From Eopsaltria australis (Eukaryota > Chordata > Aves > Passeriformes > Petroicidae): a stretch of 64,000 bases of DNA. The translations under genes were made by a program, and so were the position numbers. The stretch's first letter is position 1. Every line of letters begins with the position of its first letter. The DNA lies in contig JAVTVJ010000011.1 of assembly GCA_034509425.1 (NCBI GenBank), forward strand, positions 5,618,501 through 5,682,500. The letters are read 5' to 3'. Shown here in pieces: positions 11,606 through 24,043 of this stretch. The notes under the pieces were generated by a model, which searched no databases, was not told the DNA's origin, and saw only the letters and a program-made list of their open reading frames with translations.

Positions 11606-11936
11606 TGTTGCGGTGGTAGAAGCCACCCAGGGGGTGGCTGAGGAGAAAATAGATAGACCAGATGAGTGGTGGGAGGACACCACTGTGTAGCATCTCCCCC
11701 GTGGGTTTAGAATGGTTTCTCCCTATTGCCATTATGCTAATTCTGTTACAGCGGTTGGTCAGTTGCTCCCCCTCCTCCCTTTACATGATCATGTCCTTCC
11801 AGAATGTTCCCCCAGCCTCGATGCCCCATTGGCCTGGCCCCCTTCTCCCCTCCCCCGCTGTTCCCTGGTTGGCTCCCCCTGTATTGCCCCTCCCCTGTTC
11901 CCCCCTGAACCCTGTCCCTATTGGCTGGTTCTCCCA

Positions 11937-11943
11937 TATAAAA
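11937..11943 (+). promoter_or_regulatory. TATA box of solo LTR A
   Basis: TATAAAA in the context CCCATATAAAAGG, downstream of inverted CCAAT boxes and about 55 bases before the polyadenylation signal. Confidence 0.65.
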
Positions 11944-11996
11944 GGTGATGCTCTTCCGTGTCTGCTGTCCTTTTGTCCCTGGACCCTTCCGAGACA

Positions 11997-12002
11997 AATA
12001 AA
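11997..12002 (+). promoter_or_regulatory. Polyadenylation signal of solo LTR A
   Basis: AATAAA in GACAAATAAACTTGG, the expected R-region position. Confidence 0.65.
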
Positions 12003-15000
12003 CTTGGGAACCCATACAAAGGACCCCTCTCACCTCTTTACTCGGTGTCCGTCTGCTTTCTTTGAGGAGTGTCTGTGGCTGCTATCTTGCCAGCAGGGCT
12101 GCAGCCTGCAGTAAGGATCACTGGGATGCTGCCAGGGGGACCGCCGAGTGCTGGCAAGAGCCTCGGGCCGGGGGCCCTTTGGAACACAGGGGGCTGTGGG
12201 TTTGTCCAAGACCCTCAGAGAAAGCGTTACATTTGTAACCTTTTATTCTATAATTCCCCCTCATAGAAATATTTAGAGTAAATTTTAAACCTATTATTTT
12301 TATTACAAGTTCACTTTCAAATACTTGTGCTACAACTCCTTTCTTTGGAATGAAATCTGGGTTTGAAGTTCACTATTTAAACCACTTATAAGAACAATGG
12401 GAAACCCGCCACCTTATTGCAATAAACAAAATGTGTAGTTGTGGGTTAAGGGTTTTTGATGGATTTAAGTTTACAACTGATGGTCCAAAATCTTGAATAA
12501 TCCTAGATCCTGGTATTTCGTGCAAGTGTCTGTAATAATGACACTCAACACAGTCCCCTGGACCTGGCAGTCCATGGGCACTGCACCCCAGCCTGCTTAT
12601 CAACAGCAGCATGCTGCCAGATGGCCAGACCCCAGCAAACCCCAGGTAATTACTAAATACAGTTTCCCTCATGTAGATATCTTGGCAGAAGCCATAGATA
12701 AAACCTTTGAGTACAAACTCTCACAATTATAAATGCACATATATGCAATTGTAAACATACCTGTTTCAGCCTTGGCCCATGGGGAAGGACCACAAACGTG
12801 TAAAATGAGAGCTCTGAAGCACAAATCAAGTGAAGAAAGAAGCATTTTGCTTGTATCATTACTAATACAGGCATTTAATAATCTAAACTAGTTTCTCTGA
12901 GAGGCTAGTTTGTGCTTTGAAGTACATGCCTTTCAAAATACATCCATGGTCTTTCTGTGAAGGCTAATGATAATTTTATCTCTTCTGAGCCTTGCAGTAA
13001 TAAATGCTGACAGCCCCAGATGCCAGGTCCTTGGTGAGAGCATCTGTTTGTTTATTCAGGATTAAGTTAAACTACTTAGCCACCATTACAGAAAATCCAC
13101 CTCTCCTACAGACCTTCTTAAGGGTACTGGAGAAAATAATGAAACACCACATACTGCTGTGAGATCAATCGCATTCAGCACACTAAGAAACCTCTGACAA
13201 TTTATTCTTGGTGTGGAGGGGTGAGGAATAGACTGCACCAAACATCCCCCCCAAAAAAGAAAAGATGAAGGTCACATTACATGCTCTTTGTCTTAATTTC
13301 ATCACATCACACCTTGATGCTGTGGCAGACTTCCAACAAGCGACTAAAGCTTGATCCTGCAGTCTTTGTCCAACAAGAAATGGGTTTAGATACTTAAATA
13401 ATGATGCTGTTATATGAAAAAGGACTGGATGTCTTTTATTTTTTCCTGAGGCAATTCACAGTAGCCCTTTTACCATTTTTCAATATTTGAAATGTAAAGA
13501 CTTTTCAATTTAATTTCTGCTTCCTTAGGGGCATGAAGGAAATGTTGTGCTCTTACTGACACGAATGCAATTTGAGACTCTGAATTACCAGACCTGTAAC
13601 ACCGATGTCATTCCTTCACACTGGCAAAATATTCTACTAATATGTCATGTAAAGATCTAAAGCTGTGAGTGCATTCAACATGAAGTAAGACCACAGGATA
13701 CATATTAAGCAAACAGCAAATAATATATTTGAAAAGGGGATTTTTCAAGGCATGCTGCACTGTAATCTATGTAATTTAAAAAAAAAATTCTGAAGAAGGC
13801 AGAGTTAGCTTCCATTCTGCCATTTAAGGCAGCTGTAAGATTAGCCTTTAATTACTAAATGATGGTGCAAAAGCGTGAGACCTGCTCACCAGCTGTTTCT
13901 GCAGCAAAAGCAGAAGCAGTGTCTGGCTACACCTCAGAGTACTGGGGGAGTAGGCAAGAGCATCTGCACACTGCTGGGTTGGAGTGACTTTTAAGCATAC
14001 AAATAAGGATTTTGGAGGCTTTTCTTCTCATGAATAGGCAGTGGCGCTTTACAGATACAGCAGCATGAGCTGAAGGATTAAGAGAATTTGGGTTTAATAA
14101 GACTACAGTCTAGGCCCTGGCTAGGGTACCCAGGAACCTGTGGTTACATAGGAACCCTTTGCATTGCTGTTCTTGCTCTCCTCTGCCTTGTGCCACCAGT
14201 GCTTCTCTACCCAGAGCTGGGATGGTGGGAAGTGTGGCCAGCTGGCTCCAGCAGCTGTATGTCATGCCAAACACCCAGCTGGAGGTGGGTGGCAAGACCA
14301 CCAGAGGCTGCATCTCTGTGGTTGGGAACTCATCCTCAGCTCTCGCCGTCAAAGGAGGGAAACCACTGCACTGATGTCACTTGGCAAACAGCTCCTAAAA
14401 ACCTCCCGTGCTGTGCAGAGACTGAGCAGACTCTGTGCATCCTGAGGCAAAAGCTGCACCAGCCCAGAGTGATTGATCCCCAGAGGAAAGGCTCTGCAGT
14501 GGGAAAAGCCATAGGAAGCGGGCCCAGGCCAGGTTGCCAGGAGACACTCCGAGGTCAGGGCAGTGAATGAGCAGCTTCCTCTCCACGAGACGCTCTGCAG
14601 TGCTTCCCCCGCAAGTTCACGAAGCAAAAAATTATTGCAGGCAGGAAAAACATGACATTTACTAACATAAATTGACAAGTTCTCAACAGGAACAAAACTA
14701 TTTTTTCCACTTTGATTCTTTATATAAACAGTATTTAACATGCAAAAGACTGACAGCACACCAAACATAAAATAGATTGTGATCTCCGTAAACCAGGATG
14801 GCTGTTATCAGATGGGCACCAAACAAGGCCATTGTTGGAGCTAAAATTACCTCTCAGGTCCTGCAATACACTCCACCAAAGGACACTGTGTCCCACTGCA
14901 AAGACACACTGCCTACATAGACATCCACTAGAGGGGCCAGGAGACAAAGGTCTGGGAGGAGTGGACCCCTCACCAGGTTGGCTCACTGTCAAGATCTGCA

Positions 15001-17026
15001 CTCCAAACATGCAGAAAACATTCAGGAGAAAGAGAGAAATAGTGAGTATTTCTGGATTTGACTACGCTAATGGAGCACTGGTTGTTGACACGCTCTGATG
15101 TTCAAAAAAGTCAACATTTTGTTTATCTATACCAGGTATGGCCTTAGTGCAACAGGTAAATGAGCACCAGTGAAGATGCCACCCACTATGCCTCTGAGTA
15201 GAAAAATGAGTAGTACTGTGAAAATCAGTCAGGAACCTGAAGGACAGGGAAGCTGGTTAGCACTTCTTGCATACAGAAGCCAATCACTTCTACAGTGGTT
15301 TCCTTTTTCTGCAGCACCTGACTTCTCCCATAGTTGTCAGAAAACTGTTTCTTTAGTACTGGTCTCACAAGTGTTTTGAAGGGTGTGTATCTTCCCTGAC
15401 ACTTTCATTGTCAGAATAATTTGACCCATAACCATCAACACAGTACCCAAGGTAAGTTGTAACACACAGGTCTACAATTCCAAGAGAAAGCCAAAAACTT
15501 AGAACAGCTTTCTTTCTGTGAGTTTGCCTTTGAAAGAATACCAGAAACTGTTTAGAACCTTCTTTTTTAAAATGACACTGTAAAAGCATGTATCTTTGAA
15601 AAAAAAATCTAACATAACATAAAAACAACTTGCAAAAACTTATGACTCCCTAAGTATAACCTGCAAAAGAATTGCTGCTTATCCCACAAGTTGATAGGCG
15701 GGCCCTGGAAGAAGTGGAAAATAACCCAGGAAAACCATTTCAAATATGGTTTGCGATGCAGTACTGGCAAACTGCATTATACCACTCATGTCTAGGCTGA
15801 GAATCAACAGTGGGCAGTGGACAGGGCAGAGTTAGGATTGGTGACAGGAGAAAGTAAAGATGGGATGGAAAGAAGAAAATGAAGGAACCTGGAAATCTGA
15901 GTTTGCTGCTAAAGGGATGATTCTATTGGAAGGATTTGAAGGCAGGGATGAGGGACTGCTGGCTGTGGGAATGGCAGCTATGGCTCACACACCCTAATAA
16001 TTAGAATCATTAATAACAGAAGGATTCCAGGCATAGATAAAATTTACTACATAAATCTTATGCACAACGAAGTGTGTGTTCCTCATGTAGGATCTTATGC
16101 ATGCATTATGCCCTGCAGGGAGGCATAAGCAAACAGATACATACGGAGGGACTTTTCTCATGGCAATTGACTGGGTAAGCACATTATTTGCAGCCTAAAT
16201 GGTCATTATTCCTTTTCCCAAGGACTGAACAATGGGAAAGACAAGTTAGTAATGAGGTGGTCACTCATCGCACCTCTAGTTCCTTACTTGTTTTAGGCTA
16301 TGTCACACCACAATATTTAAATATATAGCATTGTGGCACATTTTTTCTTAGAATCCATGGGGATTTAGCAATATAGAACTAAATGAGGAATATGAATAAG
16401 TAGACTATTGTAGATACAAGTGTGTCTGCAATGGTGTCTTGCCATGTAGAAATAAAACTTCTTTAATGATCAGTTTTTTACTAAAATAGCAGCTTTGATT
16501 AGCAGCAGACAGTAGTGCCCATAGAAATCACAGATTTATTTTAATTGGCTTTATTTGAGGCCCACATAGCATTTATTTTTCCACACATGAACTGCAAGTT
16601 TTTTACTTACCGAGGTTTAATTCTGCTATTGATAATCCCTTTATTTACTGCAGCACATCTTCAATAATTAAGCATCTTAAACTTCTCTTTGTTTTGCTAG
16701 GGGTGGAAAGCCAGTGAATGAGTTTTCATTTAAAGAGTGTGGGGGAGGTGAGTAATGGAGGAGAAAGACAACTTTTTCCTGAAGACTAAGGGGGAGGATT
16801 AAGCAGAAATTGCTCGGGAGAAAGTCAGACATTGACTCAGAGTAAATGAAGGGAGCAGAAGCAGGGCTCCTGGCACTGAAAATACTGTGTGACAACAGAA
16901 AACAACCTCAACTCCTATTACTCCCACCAGGCATTAAAGAAGGAAAATGATAACAGCTCCTTCATCAAGAGGGGCCCAGCTCAGGGGGCCCAGGGCCATG
17001 CCAGGCTGTGGCAGACCAGCCCTGCT

Positions 17027-17098
17027 GGGGCACAGCTGGGGCAGGCAGGGCTGCCGTGGGATGCTGGGCCATGGGCAGGGACAGCCAGGGCTGGTGGG
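17027..17098 (+). other. G-run cluster, G-quadruplex-like
   Basis: Nine runs of three or four G within 72 bases, all separated by seven bases or fewer. It sits in a GC-rich patch (about 16970-17290) within AT-rich surroundings. The patch has overlapping open frames on both strands, which I take as a side effect of its composition. Confidence 0.7.
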
Positions 17099-20000
17099 CC
17101 CTGGCAGATAGGCAGAAAGGAAGCACCCCTGCCCTGCTGGGCCAGCCAGGGCGTGGGAGCCAGGCCTGGCAGGGAGGGAAGGGCTATGAGATGCTTCCCA
17201 ACACTGACAGTATGGACACAGCTCAAAGTGCCACTCGGGCTCATGCGAGTGGGACGCAGCTGCACCTGCAGCCCACAACAAACCAAGCCTGACACTCCTC
17301 CAACACGCACCAAAGAAAATGGCAAAGTTGGTTAGGTTTTTTTTTTAATTAAAGTCCCTTGTACTTCTTTCAGTGCTAACAGACAACCTGTTCCCCAGGC
17401 CCTGATCCAGGAAGGCCTGTCCCTGTCATTGGGACATTTTGTCATTTTACAGAGCTACAAACGTGGCCACATGTATGCACACGCATCAGGGCGTGCAGTC
17501 TACCAGCAAGTCTGGGATATCAATACTATACTACATAATAATTTAAATGTGTAGTAAAATACATCTTGCATATGCAATGAAGCAATGTAGATGAAATACG
17601 CCTCCTTCCCCTCAAAGGTAACTATTTTTAATGACTAAGTGAAGATAATGCATTTAAAAGATGCGGATTCCTGCATAAATAGAACATACTCAAGGACAGC
17701 TCAATTTTTTACCATTCAACATCTTTCCTCACTTAACTGCAAGTCGAAGGACAAACTTTCTTGACTATTAATGATGAGAAAAACTAACAACTGCTGTCCT
17801 GCCTAAAAACGTCCACTCCTCCAGCTGGCCAGAAACCAAGCGGAAATTCCAGATCAGGAGACAATTATTTATGTATGTCTCCTTCCAACCACCCCCCTCT
17901 AAACCTTAAATTTGCTCCTAAGTGGGAATTAATCCTGCCTGGAACACTTTTAAACACTGCTGTATCTTTGCAATAAGGTCAGTGATAGTTTTTGCTTCAG
18001 CTGCACTTGGGAGATTTTTGTCCCAAAAAACAAATTTACTTTTATTGTGCTTGAGAGAAAATAATTCTTCAGCTTTGGGGTCTATTTTTTTTAAATACAC
18101 CATAACACTCTAACCAGAAATCACATTCCTGCCTACTACAACCTGCTGTTGCAAGTTTTATTTAAAATTCTTCCACATTTTAAAAGACATTTTTTTAAAA
18201 TTCACAAGTACAAGAAAATGCCATTTTTACTTTAGGCTCTATCTCAGTTCTCTAAGAGAAAAGGATCTCACTGACAAGCATTCACTATCACATTTTCCCC
18301 CTACAGTCTTTGTGGATAAACAATAACACTCACATAATCTACTGACTAGATCTTATACTTTTGGACTGAAATAAATGCTCCTTCTTGTGTACTCGATTAA
18401 GAGAGACTGAAAAAAAAACTCCTTTTAATTTGTTTCCCTTGATGATGCAGAACAATTCTTCATTTCATGCAGAAAATGTTTCTCCAAGTGATCCAACTTC
18501 AGATCAAAGTATCATCTTTTCATACTTGAGAAAGGCTACAGTATGTGCAGGAACATTTGAAACAAATGATACTTACCCAACAGTGGGCGTAGGCTTTAAA
18601 AGAATCTAATTGGGGGAGGGGGGGAAGGCTTTAATTTGAAAATGCCTCTTTTTGGCTGGTGGTTTTGTGAAAGAAAAGCATTTCTTAAATCTGTAAACTT
18701 CAGGCATTCAAATGTAATAAAGTGATCTATACATAACATCAGGATGCTGTAAGTCACTACCATAACACTTAACTCTTGCAGTTGAATCCCTCAGGAGCTA
18801 TAATGCACAAAATACAGACAACAAGACAGGCCTCTTACAAAGCTTGCAGTATATCTTACTTGCAGGGAGTAGAGCTCCCAGAGGAATCCTCACGCACAGA
18901 GACGAAGACACAGCTCAGGCAAGTAGCCATTAAGTGAATCTAAATAATCAAGAGCGTGATTTGAGCTTAAGATAACAGGTGAGCAGTGCCAGACTACTCT
19001 GAATTAGCATTTTTCAATGGACAGGCTACAGAGAATGAAAGCTTCCCCTGTGCTCAGCCCAGCAAAATAATGTAAATGTTTACAGGGCAAACAGACATGG
19101 ATGAATGATTTCCTGAGGTTGTATGATCAAGTTGGACAAGACGTGGCCCATCAACAAGAGCTTGCCCAAAGAACAACAGGGTCAGATCTGGCAGCAGCTG
19201 TAGGAAGCTGACGGACATGAGACAGGAGTTAACAGACACAAACTTCAATCATTCTGGATCTGAAAAGGAAGCCCTTAGAGATGCCAGGGACAAGGCACGC
19301 TTTGTAGCTACCCAGTGACACCAGTCACCTCAAGTAACAAATTATTTCTATGGAAAAAGGCACATGTTTTTTTCTGCTTCTTTAATTATCTGAAGCAAAT
19401 GCATGTTAAGAGTCATAGATCTGGGATAATCCACAGACTGTGACAATTGTCATTTTCCCAAGTTTCTATGTTTTCACCACAGGGCAGGACCTGAGAGCAG
19501 ATACCTTCACTTCTTTTACAGACCAGAGCTTTGTTCTATTACATGCAGAAATGTCACTGCAAATTTCATCCTCCTCCCTGGAACCATCCAGCCTATTGTG
19601 CATGATTTGTGCCTCATTTACTGTGCCTGCAGCTGGTAATTCTATTCAACCAACTCTGCTTGCTAGAAAAATTATCATGATAACCCAAACAGCTTTGTCT
19701 TGGGAGAACCATTGCCATTCTTTTTTCTGCAATGAGAAACAACTCAGTCGTGCTCCCATTTGCCTCAACAGTGCTTCAGCTGTCAGTTTATGAAGGCTAA
19801 CAACAAGTGGGAAGCTTTCCTAGTTTTTCAAGATAGGATCTACTGTCTTAAAAGAAGTCAAAACCTAAAGCTAGTCAAAGAATTTATAAAGTATTTAAGG
19901 GAAATGGAACAAAATGGAAGTAAATACATAATTCAAATATTCCCTTTCCATGAACTGAGTTAAGAGAGGTTTAAATATACTCAGAATAAGGGTCCTACAG

Positions 20001-23000
20001 AGAGACTGCATTACGCATACAAGTTTTGAATGGAATGAAAGAAAAGCTAATAAATGGATAATAATAAGCAAAACTGTGAAAATGAAACCAAAGAAAGACT
20101 GGAAGGAGGTTTTGGCAAAAAAAAAGGATGGTAAACAGTGCTTTTTTCAGTGTATTTTCAGTTTTTGTCTAATCTCTGAAAATTAAATGTTCTGTAAGAA
20201 AAAGCAGCAGATGCAGAAATGAATCAGATATACAGATAAAGGCAGCAGATGCATAAAGGAGTTACTGATTACTTTTTCTGGTTTCTTTTCATCTATACTA
20301 CTAGCATTTGGTTCTCCTAAAAACAAACAAACAAAAAACCACTCACACTAACACAAGCATTTAGGACAAGAGATGTCTTTCGCCTTGTCAGGAATGACTT
20401 CTAATGCCCTTAGAAACCTGGCCTTTACACATTCCCTGATTGAGAGCAATTTGCTTGGTTTTGTCACCTTCTCCTCTGGTAAAATAAGTCTCATGGAGGC
20501 AAGAACATAATGCTGAGTAACCAAAATGTTTAGGGTTGTTCTGTGCAGTCCTTTCCATGATGATCTATGCCTTTTGATTCTATCTGTACATTCTGTTTAT
20601 TCCTACGTCACTTTCTGATATACTACAGGCTACCTCTTTCTCTTTTCGTGACTAGGTATAACAAAAGCAGCTGCTGGAAGCCTATTATCTAATTATCTTG
20701 CTAGATCCTGCAAGGACTGGGGTGCTCATACAAGCAGATCACAAGCGTTTTAGCCTCTCAGACCACCATTTCTTATCTAGCACACAAAACACTGTTGTAC
20801 ATTCTCTAAATGTGCTGGATGTTTAAATGAGCTGTCAGAAAAGCCTTTTCTTTGTCACTGTCATCACTCAGGCTGTCTTCAGCTAGCAGTAACTCCCAGT
20901 TTAGCAAGAGCTGTAGGATTAGAGTGCTTCACCAGATCGTGGTCAGGACACAGCCCAGTATCTCAGCAGCTCTTCCAGGTGTCGTGGCCTCTGATGACAC
21001 TGAGATGGGAGCTGACAAGACATGCCCATTTCTACTGAGCATCACTCGCTACTCTGTCTTTAGCTGAGGTTCTTACTTTGAGCCTCAAGAGTCAGAACAT
21101 GCCTGGATCACCATCAAATTGCTTCAGATTATTGACTATCTTGAAAGGCATATCTGAATTTGGTGACTGAAAACTCATCAGAATGCAAAAGAATTATAAG
21201 GTACAGAAGAACTGCAGCACACATTGTGGTGCCCCTGCATGCATGGACACAAAAGCGCTCCGTGCAGAACAGTTGTCATTTGTAACGATGCTATTCTTAC
21301 AATCATCCCAGGGATCTGTGTCCCTTAAATACTGACAATACAGGTAAGCATGAATACAACATTGCAGTTAAAAAACTCAGGGTCATTACCAGGTCAACCT
21401 GCTCTCACACTGCACTGCTAACTCCAGCTTGCTTTGCCATGCTTATAGTCTTTCAATTACTGAACTAGATGAAGCTGACCAATAATGTAAGGTAGTTGAA
21501 AAAACATAAATTCAATCATCTCTAAACACCGAAGTGTCAGGTCCTGTATTTTTTTTAAAGCAAATTCAAAAGTAATTTGAAAATCTCTGAATGCATTCTG
21601 TCAGCTTTTAAAGCTCTAACCAACCATCTATATTCACACTCCAGAAGGAAGAAATTGGGAACAGAAAACTTTGAGCTATTATTTTCTCCCTTCCATGTAC
21701 TTCATCTACTTTCCAATGAAAAAACTAAACTTCAAACTCTTAAAATTTATCTCTTCAACATATATATAAATGTTGATCCCATTCTTAATTTTCAGAAATA
21801 GTTGAAAAATACTTGTGAAACACGCCAATACAGATTCTGATTTGAACAGATCCATGTTGCAGATAACAATAAAATGACACTTTCAGACTACACTTCTCAT
21901 GAAACAGAGGCTATTTTTAACTATTGTGCTATATATAAGCTAACCTATATTTCAATGCAGCCTTTGTGTCCAGTCTGCCTGCTTGTAATAGGCTAGAAGA
22001 GAAGCACACAGTTGAAAGCATGATCCACTATGGCAAATCCTATCAACAGTCAATCCATTTCAACACCCAGCCTCTCACGTGACCCTGCAGAGGAGAACAA
22101 AATCTTTAGTCACCCCTCAGCTAGTTATGATTTACCAAGCTTGGGGTCCAAGAGAACACAGATTCCTTCTCAATCTCCTAACATAAGCACTTTATGCCCT
22201 GATTAATTTTGATCAAATTTTGATTTTTGCTACAATTACCTTAGCAAGCATAGCTCTTGCTATGGTAAAAAATTACCTACTGCTTGGAAAAATAGCAGAA
22301 ATATTTGATTCCTTATCTTCCTCTAGCAGCAAGTATTGTAGTGGAAAAAAATACAATTAATTTTGTTGGCTAAGCTTTTGATTACCTAAAGGATTTTTAA
22401 AGCCTAGCAAGGAGGGCAAAGATTCCAATAAAGATATTAAATATAAGTAGTGGCTGTTGATAGCTTCAAACTTTCTTGCTTATATTGCACTACTGTGCTA
22501 AATGCCTCTTCAGCTTCCGGGCAGGAAAAACCAGAACAAGAGAAATGTAAAGGTGTGATAGACAAGATGTATTTGATACAGGAATGCAATTCGATTCTGA
22601 TTTTGCAACTTTGAGAGTAGTGTGGCCTTCAAATATGAATTCTGAGACAAGTTACAGTTTAGGTAAATACACAGAAATTCAGTGACATGGATTTTATGCA
22701 TACCTTATGTTGAAAACACACGAGGACCCTTTGTGAAGCAAATTAACAATGGTATGCTGAGACACTCAATTAGCAAGGAAATGTCAAGCTAAAACCCTTA
22801 AACTTTCCTACTTGTCATCCTTGTTTATGCTTACTTTTGCATAAAGTACTAATGTGTACAGCCTAGGACATTGCTAGCATGACATCAAGCTTTGTGGCAA
22901 AAGCACTACTACTGTCAGTACACACTTGGCTCTTGGATCTCAGCACACCTTTAAATATAATTTTCTGCCCCTTGGAGCCAGTACACACATTTTTAATTAT

Positions 23001-23970
23001 ATTAAACTGCCAATGTATTTGCACATAACTGTGTCTATCCTCTTGTAGTAATATTTATCTGACAAAAAAAGTGAAAAATGTTTTTCTAAGTTCTATATAC
23101 ACTCAGACAGCTAAGGAAATACTAATATGTTCAGCATACTCAATTTCCTTTAAAAAAAAAAGTTGGTACACTAGCAATTTGATCAATGAACTCTCAAATA
23201 GGCATTTAAATATAAGTTTCAGTTAACTGAGTTTTCACAAATAAATGATGGGAGAAATTCTGTTAGTAATACAATATTGATTTCTTTAATACTTGTTGGT
23301 AAGGAAAGTGTGAAAGTGGCACACAGCAAAAAGCAAAGAGCCTGGCTTCATCCCTTCAGGCTATAGTGGAATGGGGGAACCACAGCACATGGATGCAGAA
23401 GTGCTGCTCTACCCAAAACATGACACCACGACAACTGCTTGACCCTATAACACCCCCTGCATAAACCCCCTCCAAAGTACACTGTTCAGTACCTTCCTTT
23501 CCTCTGAAAAAACAGCCAGACAATTCCAGGGTAGGAGCTGTAGATGCCCTTCTGGGTCAGACCCTCCCAAAGCTTTCCTGGCTTAATCCTGCACCTCTCT
23601 CCTTTTAGCTCTTCCTGCACCCCCAGGAAGGTCAATAAAAACCTCTGTACCCAGCTGATGGACAGTTTGATGTTTTCCTGGAGAGGGCAACAAGGACACA
23701 AAAAGAAGAGGCCTTCCAAGCAGAACCGTCTTCCAGCAACAGGTCATTCAGCAAGTAGGGCTGTGCCATGGCAGAAGGGCAGAGCAAACTCTCAGCAGCG
23801 AGAGCACAGCCAGTCAAACCCACATGGTCCCAGGCTCTCGGAGCTCATTTCTCAATGAGTCTCACGTTTCAGCTTTGCAGATTAGCCTCATGAACTTCAC
23901 ATACAGGGCACAAATTCTCTGGCTGTCAAAGTGATTCAGGGAACTGATTCAGATAAAACAACAGCCTGAC

Positions 23971-24043
23971 AAAGGGAAAGGGAAAAGGAGAAGGAAGGAA
24001 GGAAGAGGAGGAAGAAGAAAAAAAGAGAAGAGAAGAGAAGGGG
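23971..24043 (+). repeat. 73-bp homopurine tract
   Basis: An uninterrupted run of A and G with GGAA and GAAGA sub-repeats. Such tracts can form triplex DNA; here it is simply low-complexity sequence as far as can be seen. Confidence 0.9.

Larger units (their letters stand above)
11606..12253 (+). repeat. Solo LTR A, plus strand
   Basis: Starts TGTTGCGG at 11606. The upstream part is pyrimidine-rich with several inverted CCAAT boxes (ATTGG near 11829 and 11920). A TATA box lies at 11937-11943 and AATAAA at 11997-12002, about 60 bases apart, as in many avian LTRs. No gag or pol adjoins it, so it is solo. The 3' end is uncertain. A canonical ending ACA falls at 12231, but an exact 5-bp duplication TTCCC (11601-11605 and 12254-12258) would put it at 12253. 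It shares its first eight bases and general layout with solo LTR B. Confidence 0.72.

Noticed and set aside
11662..12114. 150-codon proline-rich frame on the plus strand
   Set aside because: It spans solo LTR A, including its TATA box and polyadenylation signal, so coding is unlikely.
14088..14768. Frames of 160 (plus) and 139 (minus) codons
   Set aside because: Low-complexity, overlapping on both strands, and no recognisable protein.
16889..17335. Overlapping frames of 94-148 codons on both strands
   Set aside because: They follow from GC-rich, stop-poor composition; no domain or splice evidence.
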